64,000 nucleotides of DNA. Origin: Desertifilum tharense IPPAS B-1220 (lineage in GTDB: Bacteria; Cyanobacteriota; Cyanobacteriia; Cyanobacteriales; Desertifilaceae). A program made the translations under genes and the position numbers. Location: the NCBI RefSeq assembly GCF_001746915.1, contig NZ_MJGC01000037.1:61104-125103 (forward strand), given 5' to 3'. Positions 27,344 to 37,308 of the stretch are shown piece by piece; the stretch's first letter is position 1; every line of letters starts with the position of its first letter. The notes under the pieces are model-generated. The model searched no databases, was not told the DNA's origin, and saw only the letters and a list, made by a program, of their open reading frames with translations.

Positions 27344-28378
27344 TTATTCGTCTTCCGCGAAAACGTAGCGATAAAGATCGTCAGGACTCGGTTCGGGACT
27401 GCTTAAGGCAAACTCGACCGCTTCATCAACTGTGGCTTGAATTTTTTGGTCGATTTCTTTGAGTTCTTGTTGTTCGACTAAGTTCTGCTCGATGAGATAA
27501 GCGGCGAGCTTTTTAATCGGATCGCGAGTAAACCAGAAATCCTTCTCTTCCTTGCTCCGCAATTCGTCGGGATCGGCTAAGGAATGCCCCCGGAACCGAT
27601 AGGTGAGCGCTTCAATTAAAGTGGGGCCTTCGCCTGCTCTGGCGCGTTCAATGGCTTCTAAAGCCGCAGTGCGAACCGCTAAAACATCCATCCCATCCAC
27701 TTCTACCCCTGCCATACCAAATGCGTGGGCTTTCTTGTAAATTTCGGGAACAGAGGTAGCGCGTTCGTGGGCCATGCCGATCGCCCATTTGTTATTTTCT
27801 ACCACATAAATCATGGGCAATTTCCACAGCACGGCCATGTTTAAGCATTCAAAGAATTGACCGTTGTTGCAAGCCCCATCTCCAAAGAAGCAAGTCGAGA
27901 CGAGATCGGAGCTTTGATCGCCCATAACTTCGCGGCGATACTTGCTTTGAAAAGCCGCCCCCGTAGCAACCGGAATCCCTTCAGCGACAAAAGCATAGCC
28001 GCCTAATAAACCATGTTCGGCGGAAAATAAGTGCATCGATCCGCCGCGTCCTTTGGAGCAACCCGTTGCTTTCCCAAATAATTCTGCCATGACTTGTCTG
28101 GCGGGAACGCCAGCACTCAACGCATGGACGTGATCGCGGTAGGTACTGCATACATAATCTTTACCAGGGCGCAATGCTTTAATAACGCCAGTAGCAACAG
28201 CCTCTTGACCGTTGTAAAGGTGGACAAAGCCGAACATTTTGCCCCGGTAGTACATCTCAGCGCACTTATCTTCAAATAAGCGTCCTAAGACCATATCTTC
28301 ATAAAGCATTAGCCCAACTTCTTTTGAGATTTTGGCAGAAGTGGCTTCAAAGGCTGGTAATGTCCGTTCTTGAACCAT
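27344..28378 (-). CDS. pdhA: Pyruvate dehydrogenase E1 component, alpha subunit
   Basis: With E1 beta, this thiamine-pyrophosphate enzyme decarboxylates pyruvate in the pyruvate dehydrogenase complex. The 344-residue protein has the TPP-binding motif starting [12 protein letters not shown] and ending 'VVENN', the phosphorylation-loop-like '[16 protein letters not shown]', and an N-terminal '[18 protein letters not shown]'. The length is usual for cyanobacteria. No other PDH gene is adjacent, which is common in this phylum. The ATG is at 28378. Confidence 0.97.
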   Translation of the reverse strand: MVQERTLPAFEATSAKISKEVGLMLYEDMVLGRLFEDKCAEMYYRGKMFGFVHLYNGQEAVATGVIKALRPGKDYVCSTYRDHVHALSAGVPARQVMAELFGKATGCSKGRGGSMHLFSAEHGLLGGYAFVAEGIPVATGAAFQSKYRREVMGDQSSDLVSTCFFGDGACNNGQFFECLNMAVLWKLPMIYVVENNKWAIGMAHERATSVPEIYKKAHAFGMAGVEVDGMDVLAVRTAALEAIERARAGEGPTLIEALTYRFRGHSLADPDELRSKEEKDFWFTRDPIKKLAAYLIEQNLVEQQELKEIDQKIQATVDEAVEFALSSPEPSPDDLYRYVFAEDE

Positions 28379-28618
28379 CGGTTTGTCCTAATCTATTTCG
28401 CGCAAACGCTAAACGAATTGCTTACCCTGTCATTCGGCTGAGGTTGCAACCCAAACAAATGACAAAAACTTTAACTTACTATATTATCTTGGGGTTTTTT
28501 GGCCGATGCTGATAAACTTCTGACTGAAGTCCCCTTTTTTTGATTCCCCAGAGGACTATGGGTGGCATCTTTCGTTACCGTAGATTAAATTAGTATATTG
28601 CTGCTGAGGAAGTAGACT

Positions 28619-30772
28619 GTGCGAATTCCGCTCGATTACTATCGGATTCTCGGCTTACCGATCCAGGCTAATGCCGACCAATTGCAACAGGCGCATCGCG
28701 ATCGCGCTATGCAGTTGCCCAGACGAGAATATTCCGAAGTGGCGATCGCAGCCCGCAAGCAACTGATCGACGAAGCTTACGTGGTGCTGTCCAACCCCGA
28801 ACAGCGCCAAGCTTATGATGCCACATTTTTAGGCGCTGCGCCTAGTCCAGAAGCCGAGAGCGAAACCTCTTCCTCGTCACCCCCTAGCAGCACGGCAGAA
28901 CCCTTCACGCCTAGCCTCAACATTGACAACGAGCAACTGGTCGGCGCGCTGCTCATTTTGCTAGAACTGGGCGAATACGAACTGGTTCTCAAATACGGCC
29001 GTCCCTCCCTCAACTCCAAGCCGCAAAACGCCGAGAAAGACCAACAACTGGCAAGAGCCGATATTGTCTTAACCTTAGCCCTTGCCTGTATGGAACTCGG
29101 ACGCGAACAGTGGCAGCAAGGCAGCTACGAAAATGCCGCAGAATCCCTAGAAACGGGACAAAAGTTGCTCCTGCAAGAAGGACTGTTTGCCAGCGTGCGC
29201 GGCGAAATTCAAGCCGATATTTATAAACTGCGTCCCTACCGCATCCTAGAACTGGTGGCACAACCTGAAGAAAAAGCCACCCAGCGCCGCAAAGGGATTC
29301 AAATGCTGCGCGATATGCTGCAAGAACGCGGCGGCATTGACGGCCCCGGCAACGATCAATCGGGCTTAGGGATTGATGACTTTTTGCTCTTTATTCAACA
29401 ACTGCGCGGCTACCTCACCGCCAAAGAACAGCAATCGATCTTTGAAACCGAGGCCCTGCGTCCTTCGGCAGTAGCAACCTATTTAGCCGTTTACGCCCTG
29501 TTAGCCCAAGGTTTTGCCGAACATAAACCCGCTCTGATTGCCCGTTCCAAACGAATGCTAGTTCGCTTGGGCAGCCGTCAAGATGTCCATTTAGAACAGG
29601 CGGTTTGTGCCCTGCTGTTGGGACAAACTGAAGAAGCCAGCCGCGCCTTAGAACTCAGCCAAGAATACGAACCGCTGGCGTTCATTCGCGAACATTCCCA
29701 AGGATCGCCCGACTTGCTGCCCGGACTCTGCTTATATGGGGAACGCTGGTTGCAAGAAGAAGTTTTCCCCCATTTCCGCGACCTTAAGAACCGTCAAAGC
29801 TCGCTGAAGGATTATTTTGCCGACGAGCGCATTCAAACCGAGTTAGAGGCCCTGCCAAGCGAGTCTGAGGAGATCGATGAGTGGGCGGCGCTCCCCAACC
29901 AACGCGCGACGGTACGCCCGGAACCCACAGCCCTGAAAGTGGAAAATGGCAATGTGGTTCCCGTTAATCGCTCGACAAGAACCCCCGCCCAAACAGCGAC
30001 CCCGGCGTCGGAACGACAGCTAGCCGTAGTGGGTGGAAAGCCCCCGTTAGCTCGCGGCGGAACTGCAACCTTGACGCCCAATTCTGGGGTTTCTAGCCGT
30101 CCTGCCAGTATTCCTCCTCATCCTCCTAACGGACGCAGTAGCACAGCGCCAACGCCTCCAAATCGGGCGGGGCGATCGCCAAAAAATTCGCGCTTCCTGT
30201 TGATTGGGGCTGTTGGGATTTTAGGCTTAGGTTTGCTGTTATTCTTAGTCAGCCGCACCCTAACTTGGTTAGAAGGTGCGTTTTCCGAGCCGCTGTTGCA
30301 GGGCGAACAGCCGCAAGTTCAACTGGATCGTCCCCCTGTGGAAATTCCCGATCCGGATCTGCAACCCACCACGGTAACGGGAGAGTTGAATCAGCAAAGC
30401 GCCCGTCAGATCGTCCAATCCTGGTTAGATGCTAAATCTGAAGCACTCGGTCGAGAACATCGCACCGAACGCTTAGAAGAGATTTTAGTCGATCCGGCGC
30501 TGTCGAGATGGCGATCGCAATCTCAACAAGCCCGCCAAGAGAACTGGTACGCCGAACACGAACACAGCTTGCAAATTGAATCGGTAGAAATGAGCCAACT
30601 CAACCCCAATCAAGGGTTTGTTGAAGCCATTGTCAGCGAGAAAGCCACATTCTTTGAAAACGGTCAACTCGATAGCGCCAGTTCCTACAACGATCCGAAT
30701 CTGCGAGTTCGCTACGAACTCATTCGCCAAGATAATCAATGGCGCATCCAAGATATGGTCGTGTTGAGATAA
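28619..30772 (+). CDS. ftn2: Cell division protein Ftn2/ZipN (ARC6 homolog)
   Basis: Ftn2 anchors FtsZ to the cytoplasmic membrane and organises the divisome; it is the cyanobacterial ARC6. The 717-residue protein begins with a J-like domain ('DYYRILGLPIQ', about residues 6-70) that lacks the HPD motif. A long helical region follows, then a Pro/Thr-rich linker, one membrane helix at about 521-542 ('FLLIGAVGILGLGLLLFLV') and a C-terminal IMS/DUF4101 domain (about 585-717). The start is a GTG. It is divergent from pdhA. Confidence 0.93.
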   Translation: MRIPLDYYRILGLPIQANADQLQQAHRDRAMQLPRREYSEVAIAARKQLIDEAYVVLSNPEQRQAYDATFLGAAPSPEAESETSSSSPPSSTAEPFTPSLNIDNEQLVGALLILLELGEYELVLKYGRPSLNSKPQNAEKDQQLARADIVLTLALACMELGREQWQQGSYENAAESLETGQKLLLQEGLFASVRGEIQADIYKLRPYRILELVAQPEEKATQRRKGIQMLRDMLQERGGIDGPGNDQSGLGIDDFLLFIQQLRGYLTAKEQQSIFETEALRPSAVATYLAVYALLAQGFAEHKPALIARSKRMLVRLGSRQDVHLEQAVCALLLGQTEEASRALELSQEYEPLAFIREHSQGSPDLLPGLCLYGERWLQEEVFPHFRDLKNRQSSLKDYFADERIQTELEALPSESEEIDEWAALPNQRATVRPEPTALKVENGNVVPVNRSTRTPAQTATPASERQLAVVGGKPPLARGGTATLTPNSGVSSRPASIPPHPPNGRSSTAPTPPNRAGRSPKNSRFLLIGAVGILGLGLLLFLVSRTLTWLEGAFSEPLLQGEQPQVQLDRPPVEIPDPDLQPTTVTGELNQQSARQIVQSWLDAKSEALGREHRTERLEEILVDPALSRWRSQSQQARQENWYAEHEHSLQIESVEMSQLNPNQGFVEAIVSEKATFFENGQLDSASSYNDPNLRVRYELIRQDNQWRIQDMVVLR

Positions 30773-30837
30773 CCCAATCAGCAGCCTCAGCCAAAGAAAT
30801 CCGATACACTTCTTGAGGTATCTCGTGACTCAATAGC

Positions 30838-31800
30838 ATGGCTGAATTGTTGCTCAATGCTTATACGCCCCTGATCGTTTGGACGGGACTGGGGGTGGTG
30901 CTTTTTCGATTTCTCCCGGATATTCTCCCCCGCTTAATTGGGCGGACGCTTTATTGGGTGGGCATTCCCGTCATGATCTTTTCCCTAGCGAGGCGGGCTA
31001 ACTTTTCCTCAGAGGTGGGGTTGGCTCCCTTGATGACGGTGGGTGCGATTCTGTTAGGGTTTATTGGGGCCTGGTTAAGTTTACAGGGGATACGCGCCTT
31101 AGCAACTCGTCGGGGCAGCGAGGAATTACCTTTATTGGGGCAAGTTATTTTCGATCGCGATCGCCAGGGCAGTTTTATCCTCTCCTCGGTGTTGGGAAAT
31201 ACAGGATTTGTGGGTTTGGCGATCGTTCCGAGTTTGATTGCTAATGCTAATCTGAGTTGGGCGATTCTCTACAGCGTCACTCAGAATATTTTCGGCACCT
31301 ATGGTTTAGGCGTTCTGTTAGCCAGTTATTATGGGCGGCAATCGGGTAATTATTTAATTCTACAAATTCGCGATGTCCTCACCGTTCCCTCGCTGTGGGC
31401 CTTTACTCTGGGCTACTTGACTCGCCCATTGCCCTTTATCCCCGTAGTGGAAGTTGGCTTGCAGCGATCGATTTGGGTGGTGATTCCCACGGCGTTATTA
31501 TTAATGGGGATGCGCCTGAGTCAACTCCAGGGATGGCGCAGTCTGCAAGCGGCGATTTTACCGACGTTGCTTAAAATGGCTGTTTTACCCGCCTGCATTG
31601 GTCTGATTACCACCCTGGCTGGACTGCGGGGCGATCCTCGCTTAACCATCGTGTTAATGTCGGGGATGCCAACGGCGTTTGCAGGGTTAATCCTAGCAGA
31701 AGAATACGAATTGAATCGCGATTTGATCGCAAGTTCGATTGCCCTCTCGTCGGTGGCTTTGCTGTTAACTCTACCCATTTGGTTGGCTGTATTTGGCTAG
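30838..31800 (+). CDS. AEC family (auxin-efflux-carrier-like) transporter
   Basis: The 320-residue membrane protein has about ten hydrophobic segments in two halves. Family features include 'SVLGNTGFVGLAI' in the middle and 'SGMPTAFAGLILAEEY' near the C-terminus. Bacterial AEC members move malate, malonate or other small carboxylates; the substrate here is unknown. It starts 65 bases after ftn2. Its last four bases overlap the convergent regulator gene. Confidence 0.88.
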   Translation: MAELLLNAYTPLIVWTGLGVVLFRFLPDILPRLIGRTLYWVGIPVMIFSLARRANFSSEVGLAPLMTVGAILLGFIGAWLSLQGIRALATRRGSEELPLLGQVIFDRDRQGSFILSSVLGNTGFVGLAIVPSLIANANLSWAILYSVTQNIFGTYGLGVLLASYYGRQSGNYLILQIRDVLTVPSLWAFTLGYLTRPLPFIPVVEVGLQRSIWVVIPTALLLMGMRLSQLQGWRSLQAAILPTLLKMAVLPACIGLITTLAGLRGDPRLTIVLMSGMPTAFAGLILAEEYELNRDLIASSIALSSVALLLTLPIWLAVFG

Positions 31801-32372
31801 AACCTCTCAACACCGGGATGCCATAATATCCAGTGAGGTTCAGACCAACCGATCGTGCCTTCTTGTTCGAGTTGGCTCATCAGGCGAGTGACAGTAACGC
31901 GCGTGGTTCCAAGAACCTCAGCAATGTCTTGATGGGTGAGGCGTAATTGAATTACTTTTCCGCGATCGCACTCGCAACCAAATTTATCAGCAAGCCATCC
32001 TAAAAATTGTTGCAGGCGATCGTAAATCTGTCCGTGGCGAATTCGCAATAATTCTTGCGTTTGGTGAAGATGAGCCAGCATCACTTGAGTTAAATTCTCA
32101 GTTTCGCTCAACGGCAAAGCCCGCGCATTCACATCAGTTAAGCATTCCACTTCGTAGGGCTGAATTTGAGCTAAAGGTAAACCCACAATATCTCCCGAAC
32201 CCCAAAATCCTAACGCAATTAAGGTGCCATCTTCGGCAAAGGTAAAGGCTCGCACGGCTCCTCGTTGAATTTGCCAAAGGGCATTTTTGCCTAACGGTAA
32301 GGCTTCGCGTCGTTTAAAGGAACGAATCACCGAAAGCTTAGGTACAGATGAGGTGAATTGAGAGTTATACAT
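31797..32372 (-). CDS. Crp/Fnr family transcriptional regulator
   Basis: The 191-residue protein has an N-terminal cyclic-nucleotide-like beta domain ('LWQIQRGAVRAFTFAEDGTLIALGFWGSGDIVG') and a C-terminal winged helix. Its recognition helix lies in 'LTHQDIAEVLGTTRVTVTRLMSQLEQEG', as in NtcA, CysR and related cyanobacterial factors. The effector is not predictable. An in-frame ATG at 32465 would add 31 residues; I prefer 32372, where the family-like domain begins soon after. It is divergent from sphR across a 398-base spacer. Confidence 0.85.
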   Translation of the reverse strand: MYNSQFTSSVPKLSVIRSFKRREALPLGKNALWQIQRGAVRAFTFAEDGTLIALGFWGSGDIVGLPLAQIQPYEVECLTDVNARALPLSETENLTQVMLAHLHQTQELLRIRHGQIYDRLQQFLGWLADKFGCECDRGKVIQLRLTHQDIAEVLGTTRVTVTRLMSQLEQEGTIGWSEPHWILWHPGVERF

Positions 32373-32770
32373 GGCAAATCGTAGATGAGATTGAGTGCGA
32401 TCGCAGATCGTCTGTACTGAGAGGTGAGATCGGGCGAATGCGAAGTAATTTCTACCCGCCAACATTTATTGAAAAATAATCTCAATAACCAATGCCTGGA
32501 AATGTAGCACAAAACTTAGGGGACTGCCACCCGCCTTCTAAAACGGTAATTGTTATCAATCTTAACGCAAACCCAAACGGGCTGGTTGTTCGGTGTTATA
32601 GCCGATCGCGATCGCGCCCCTCTTTGAGAGCAGACTCGCCCACAAATGCCCCTAAAGCATTGGAGTTTTGGGGGATTCCCCGCAAAGTCAAATCAGAAGT
32701 TACAAAACACACAATCTAGGCTGACACCTGATACAATCAGCCTGGATTCCTCAATCTGAGACTCACTCAA
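32373..32770. other. Divergent spacer between the Crp-type regulator and sphR
   Basis: The spacer should hold two promoters. A TACAAT at 32732-32737 could be the -10 box of sphR but no good -35 precedes it. 'CTTAAC' occurs once near 32560, which is not enough to call a Pho box. No gene is visible. Confidence 0.4.
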
Positions 32771-33532
32771 ATGTTATCCATGCTATCGCTAGAAACCCAT
32801 AAGGCTCACCCCCAGCTCAAGCTAGGACGGGTTCTAGTTGTTGAAGATGAAGAGTTAATTCGCGAAACCGTTGAATTGGCCTTAATTGAAGAAGGTTTTG
32901 AAGTCTTAACAGCAGAAGATGGCCGTTCCGTCTTAGAGATGTTGCATCGCAGCGAGGGCAGTAGCGAAAGCGAAATTACGCAGCTAGATTTAATTATTCT
33001 GGATTTAATGCTGCCCTACGTCAATGGATTAGATATCTGTCGCTTATTGCGCCATGAAGGTCATAGCGTCCCAATTTTAATCTTAAGCGCCAAAGGTTCA
33101 GAAACCGATCGGGTTGTCGGTCTAGAAGTTGGAGCAGACGACTATTTAACCAAACCCTTTGGAATGCGAGAGTTAATTGCTCGCGTCAGAGCCTTACTGC
33201 GGCGTCACCGCTGTCCCATTCCGCAATTTCAACCGCCAGTTCTACGCTTTCAAGACATTACCCTCTATCCTCAAGAGTGCCGCGTTGTGGTCAGAGGAGA
33301 AGAAATTAATCTTTCCCCCAAAGAATTCCGAATTTTGGAATTATTTATGAGCAACCCTCGCCGCGTTTGGTCGCGCGATCAATTGATCGAACGAGTCTGG
33401 GGGCCAGATTTTATGGGAGATAGCAAAACAGTAGACGTTCATATTCGTTGGCTGCGCGAGAAACTCGAAGTCGATCCAAGCCATCCCGAATATTTGTTAA
33501 CCGTTCGCGGATTTGGCTATCGTTTCGGGTAA
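32771..33532 (+). CDS. sphR: OmpR/PhoB-type response regulator, probably SphR
   Basis: The 253-residue regulator has a receiver domain with acidic 'VVEDEE', phospho-acceptor Asp in 'LIILDLMLP' (about residue 76), Thr/Lys switch residues ('LSAKGS', 'LTKPF') and a C-terminal winged helix ending 'TVRGFGYRFG'. The sensor kinase gene follows after 93 bases. Its SphS-like form suggests the phosphate-limitation regulator SphR. The pair is typical, but PhoB-family regulators are numerous and the name depends on the kinase. An alternative ATG lies three codons in. Confidence 0.75.
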   Translation: MLSMLSLETHKAHPQLKLGRVLVVEDEELIRETVELALIEEGFEVLTAEDGRSVLEMLHRSEGSSESEITQLDLIILDLMLPYVNGLDICRLLRHEGHSVPILILSAKGSETDRVVGLEVGADDYLTKPFGMRELIARVRALLRRHRCPIPQFQPPVLRFQDITLYPQECRVVVRGEEINLSPKEFRILELFMSNPRRVWSRDQLIERVWGPDFMGDSKTVDVHIRWLREKLEVDPSHPEYLLTVRGFGYRFG

Positions 33533-33625
33533 TTAGACTACATTAAAAGTGAGCTTAAAAAACTCGAAGACTGAAAAGAGTCTGACAGCGAACAAGTCTC
33601 ATTTTTAATCAATCCAGGATTTACT

Positions 33626-34981
33626 GTGTTTTGGTTGGGGTTCTCTTTAGGGCTATTGGTGGGTCTAGCTCTGCTTGTCGGCTATCGAGTCTGGCTCGAA
33701 CTCAAGCTGAAAAATTTGCTACCTGACCTGAAATCAGACACGCTGAGGGCAACGCGATCTTCTTTATCTCGCCTGCTATGGGCGATCGCGTTTCAGCAAG
33801 AAACTTGTCGCGATCTAGAAAACCAGGTTGAACGCTGGAAACAACTGCTGTATCTGGCTCCCATTGGCTATATCCAAGTCGATGAAGAAAATCAACTATG
33901 TTGGTGCAATCAGCAAGCCTGTCAGCTACTGGGAATCCAAGCTCCCGCAGCCGCTAGACCTCGGTTGCTGCTCGAAATTGTGCGTTCCTATGAATTAGAT
34001 GAACTGATTGAAGTGACGCGCGATGCTCAAAAACCCTGTCAGCGAGAATGGACTTTTCAACCGACTTGTGCCGATCCCACTAACTTATCGCAGCAACAGG
34101 CGATCGCCCTGCGCGGGATCGGGATACCGCTGACGAGGGGTGAAGTGGGGGTCTTTTTAGAAAATTGTCAGGAAGTCCTGATTTTATCGCAACAGCGCGA
34201 TCGCGCTTTTTCCGATGTTGCCCACGAACTCAAAACCCCCCTCACCTCCATTCGTCTCGTCGCTGAAACCCTGCAATCTCGTCTCGATCCCCCCTTGCGA
34301 AACTGGGTAGATCGCTTATTAAACGAAGCCATTCGCCTCAGCGATCTCGTCCAAGTCTTGCTCGATCTCAGCCAACTAGAGCGAGAAGCCGGGTCTTGTT
34401 TAAATCTCAAAAACGTCAACCTGCCAGAACTGATCCAATCCTCCTGGCTCAGTTTGGAACCCCTAGCCCGCAAGAAACAGGTAGAACTTGACTACGGCGG
34501 CCCATCCAAATTACTCATTCAAGCCGATGAGCCGCGCTTGTATCGCGTCCTCCTTAACCTTTTGGATAACAGCATTAAATACAGCCCGTCGGGTGCGAGC
34601 ATCCAGCTTAGAGTTAGTTTAGAACCCCATCCCCAAGCCCCACCTGAATCGACCCAACAATGGGTGCATCTCGAAGCGATTGATTCGGGTTCGGGTTTCC
34701 CCGAAAATGCGATCCCCCATGTCTTTGAACGATTTTACCGAGCCGAGCCATCGCGATCGCGCCGCTACCCTCACCCTTCCGCCAGCAGCCGACCCGATAA
34801 CCGCTCGCCCGCCTCCGACTTACATCCCAGTTATGGCAGCGGTTTAGGTTTAGCGATCGTCCGGCAAATTATCGAAGCGCATCGCGGCACCGTCAGCGCC
34901 AGCAACCATCCCGACACCGGAGGCGCTTGGCTGCAAGTTTGGTTACCTTGGCAACCGAGTAACTTAACAATCGATCGTTAA
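33626..34981 (+). CDS. sphS: Sensor histidine kinase, probably SphS (phosphate sensing)
   Basis: The 451-residue kinase has one N-terminal hydrophobic segment (residues 2-23), a PAS domain at about 70-180, and a dimerisation domain with phospho-acceptor His in 'DVAHELKTPLTSIR' (about residue 200). The ATPase has N-box 'LLNLLDNSIKYSP', G1 'DSGSGFP' and G2 'GSGLGLAIV'. A single membrane helix followed by PAS, with no periplasmic loop, is the form of cyanobacterial SphS (PhoR-like). A Pro/Ser/Arg-rich insertion precedes the G2 box. The start is a GTG. Confidence 0.78.
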   Translation: MFWLGFSLGLLVGLALLVGYRVWLELKLKNLLPDLKSDTLRATRSSLSRLLWAIAFQQETCRDLENQVERWKQLLYLAPIGYIQVDEENQLCWCNQQACQLLGIQAPAAARPRLLLEIVRSYELDELIEVTRDAQKPCQREWTFQPTCADPTNLSQQQAIALRGIGIPLTRGEVGVFLENCQEVLILSQQRDRAFSDVAHELKTPLTSIRLVAETLQSRLDPPLRNWVDRLLNEAIRLSDLVQVLLDLSQLEREAGSCLNLKNVNLPELIQSSWLSLEPLARKKQVELDYGGPSKLLIQADEPRLYRVLLNLLDNSIKYSPSGASIQLRVSLEPHPQAPPESTQQWVHLEAIDSGSGFPENAIPHVFERFYRAEPSRSRRYPHPSASSRPDNRSPASDLHPSYGSGLGLAIVRQIIEAHRGTVSASNHPDTGGAWLQVWLPWQPSNLTIDR

Positions 34982-35091
34982 AGCGCTGATACTGAGTTTC
35001 CTTCCTGTAAGATTTATACATACTAAGATAGAAACCAGAGCCATTCTCAGGAACCATCAGCTCTCAAAGGAGGTTAACGCGAGTCTACTCT

Positions 35092-35871
35092 ATGCACGAA
35101 CGACTGCATAAAATCTTATCTCGCTGGGGTGTTGCTTCTCGCCGCCATGCCGAACAAATGATCCTCGCAGGTCGAGTGCGCCTCAACGGAACCGTGGTTG
35201 AGCAATTAGGGCAAAAGGCTGACCCAGAGCGAGATGCAATCGAAGTAGACGGAACTCTAATTGCGGACAAAAGACAACCTCAGCGCCTTTACCTTTTACT
35301 TCACAAGCCAGTTGGGGTAGTATCAACGTGCCGAGATCCACAAAACCGTCGTACAGTGCTCGAACTTTTACCCCCAAACTTAAGAAACCATCAAGGCATT
35401 CATCCCGTTGGACGCCTTGATGCCGATTCTTCTGGTGCGTTACTGTTGACCAATGATGGCGACTTGACCTTCGGCCTAACCCATCCGCGCCATAGCGTTC
35501 CAAAAACCTATCGAGTTTGGGTGAAAGGCTCGCCACCTGAAACTGTCTTGCAGGCTTGGCGTACAGGCGTTATTCTATCCGGTCGTAAAACCGCACCCGC
35601 TCAAGTCAAAGTGCTAGAGTCTAAAGCTGAGGAAACTTTATTGGAGATTATTCTGCGCGAAGGCAGAAATCGACAGATCAGACGGGTTGCAGAACAGCTA
35701 GGATATCCAGTGGTTCATCTTCATCGAATCGCTATTGGTTCAATTCATTTACGACAACTGCCAACGGGCCAATACCGAATGCTGAGTCAGGCTGAAGTCC
35801 AATTACTCAAGCAAAAGATTCAATCAGCAGCGGTTAAACGTCGGGCAGGGGGAAAGGAGCGCAATCTATGA
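35092..35871 (+). CDS. rRNA pseudouridine synthase, RsuA/RluB family
   Basis: The 259-residue enzyme isomerises uridine in ribosomal RNA. An N-terminal S4 RNA-binding domain (about residues 1-60) is followed by the catalytic domain with Asp in 'VGRLDADSSGALLLTNDG' and 'KTYRVWVKG'. It is closest in layout to RluB (23S), but RsuA-like forms cannot be excluded. AAAGGAGG lies about 17 bases upstream of the ATG. Its last four bases overlap the start of the next gene. Confidence 0.92.
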   Translation: MHERLHKILSRWGVASRRHAEQMILAGRVRLNGTVVEQLGQKADPERDAIEVDGTLIADKRQPQRLYLLLHKPVGVVSTCRDPQNRRTVLELLPPNLRNHQGIHPVGRLDADSSGALLLTNDGDLTFGLTHPRHSVPKTYRVWVKGSPPETVLQAWRTGVILSGRKTAPAQVKVLESKAEETLLEIILREGRNRQIRRVAEQLGYPVVHLHRIAIGSIHLRQLPTGQYRMLSQAEVQLLKQKIQSAAVKRRAGGKERNL

Positions 35872-36695
35872 AAAAAGATAAACAGAGAAACTCTTATCAC
35901 GTTGAACAGGCACAGCGCATTGAATTGTTAACCGACTTGGGGCGTTACCTGCGCCAAGCGAGACAAGATAAAGCTTTATCCCTCGCTCAAGTGGCCGATC
36001 AAACTCGCATTCCCCAGCGGCTTTTACAAGCCTTGGAGGACGGACAACTCGATCGACTGCCAGAACCCATTTATATTAAGTGCTTTCTCAGACGGTATGC
36101 GGATGCGCTAGGGATCGATGGCGAAGAGTTTTCCAGTCCGTTTCCTACCGATCCCATCCAGATCCCCGTGCGTGGCTCTTGGTTGCGCTTGCCCTCCGCC
36201 CAACTTCAACCCATCCACTTGTATCTGCTGTATGTGGCTCTAATTTTTGTGTCGGTTAATGGTCTATCTCACGTAGTCGGTCAGTCTTCTAACCAAGCAC
36301 AAGAGCAAAATAGCGAAGAGCAAGTTAACCCAACTGCGTCTCAAGAGTCGCCCGTTACGCAGCAGGCACTCGCCACTCGCCCCATGAGTGCGACGGCAAC
36401 CTTACCTGTAACCCTACAAGGGACAGCGGTGGGGAGCAGTGATGGCGAACCCGTACGCGTGAGCCTAAAATTTAACGCTCAGTCGTGGGTGAGAATTGAA
36501 GCCGATGGTAAAACTGCCTTTGAAGGCATTCTTCCAGAGGGGACTCAACGCACTTGGGTGGCAAACCAGCAGTTAATTATCCGCGCGGGTAATGCGGGGG
36601 GCGTGATGGTGACGCTCAACGACGGTCAGACGCAGAAGCTGGGAGAACCGGGAGCAGTTGAGGAAGTGACTTTTAAGGCGAAGTCTCGTTCCTAG
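35868..36695 (+). CDS. RodZ-like helix-turn-helix membrane protein
   Basis: The 275-residue protein has a cytoplasmic helix-turn-helix (about residues 23-85, 'GRYLRQARQDKALSLAQVAD'), a hydrophobic segment at about 121-143, and a C-terminal DUF4115 beta domain starting 'RVSLKFNAQSWVRIEADG'. RodZ links MreB to the cell wall machinery in rods; a role in cell shape is inferred. It overlaps the pseudouridine synthase by four bases (ATGA), with AAGGAG ahead, so the two are translationally coupled. Confidence 0.82.
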   Translation: MKKDKQRNSYHVEQAQRIELLTDLGRYLRQARQDKALSLAQVADQTRIPQRLLQALEDGQLDRLPEPIYIKCFLRRYADALGIDGEEFSSPFPTDPIQIPVRGSWLRLPSAQLQPIHLYLLYVALIFVSVNGLSHVVGQSSNQAQEQNSEEQVNPTASQESPVTQQALATRPMSATATLPVTLQGTAVGSSDGEPVRVSLKFNAQSWVRIEADGKTAFEGILPEGTQRTWVANQQLIIRAGNAGGVMVTLNDGQTQKLGEPGAVEEVTFKAKSRS

Positions 36696-36718
36696 GGGTG
36701 CGGTACTGGGGAAGGGGG

Positions 36719-36734
36719 ATCGAAGATCTTCGAT
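36719..36734. repeat. Perfect 16-base palindrome
   Basis: ATCGAAGATCTTCGAT lies between convergent genes, flanked by a GGGG...CCCC pair (36714, about 36753). It could be a hairpin for termination or a protein site; no T run follows. Confidence 0.4.
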
Positions 36735-36768
36735 GCAGGATGCGATCCAATTCCCCTCTGCTCTAACC

Positions 36769-37293
36769 TTATGACTGCTGACTCAGGGCTGGCTGAAGGG
36801 TGCTTAAGGGTTGGGAGGCCGGAGCTAGGTTTCTAGACTTGCGAGCGATCGCAATTGTTTCCGGTAAAACTCCAACAAGCTGCCCTAGTACCTCATCGGG
36901 GACTTGTTGCGCGGCTTGAATGCCAAAATACTTTTCTAGGTAATAGAAAATTCCGAAGGCTCGGCGCAAAGGAACAGGGTTGAGGGTGAGCTTTTGGACA
37001 AGTTTCAGCCAATGGACGCGCGTGGTGTAGGCTTCCTGTCTGGCTTGAAAGGTTTCCGGGCGAACCCAGTTGGGTTGACCTAGGGCGATCGCATACCGAA
37101 CATCCACATCAAATAAACCCCCCACTGCCGATCCCCATCCCACTAGCTCGGCGTAATGTTGCTTGCCTAAAATTAAGCCACTCCCCACTGTGTTTCCCAA
37201 CTGCATCATTGTGGGCAGGGGAAACTGTAGAGTCAGTTGTTGGGGGACAACTTGCAAGCTGACACAACGACGAGAAACATAAGAGTGCGACAC
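36769..37293 (-). CDS. Conserved hypothetical protein
   Basis: The 174-residue protein has no recognised motif. It has a hydrophobic patch ('MMQLGNTVGSGLILG'), an aromatic-rich middle ('RRAFGIFYYLEKYFGIQAA') and a Ser/Gln-rich end. The GTG at 37293 is chosen because GGGAG lies 8 bases upstream; an internal ATG pair at residues 29-30 is the alternative. It is probably soluble. Function unknown. Confidence 0.6.
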   Translation of the reverse strand: MSHSYVSRRCVSLQVVPQQLTLQFPLPTMMQLGNTVGSGLILGKQHYAELVGWGSAVGGLFDVDVRYAIALGQPNWVRPETFQARQEAYTTRVHWLKLVQKLTLNPVPLRRAFGIFYYLEKYFGIQAAQQVPDEVLGQLVGVLPETIAIARKSRNLAPASQPLSTLQPALSQQS

Positions 37294-37308
37294 GGAAATT
37301 CTCCCTAT

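Noticed and set aside
32548..32570. Fur-box-like or Pho-box-like sequence upstream of sphR
   Set aside because: Only a partial match to Fur, and a single CTTAAC where a Pho box needs repeats.
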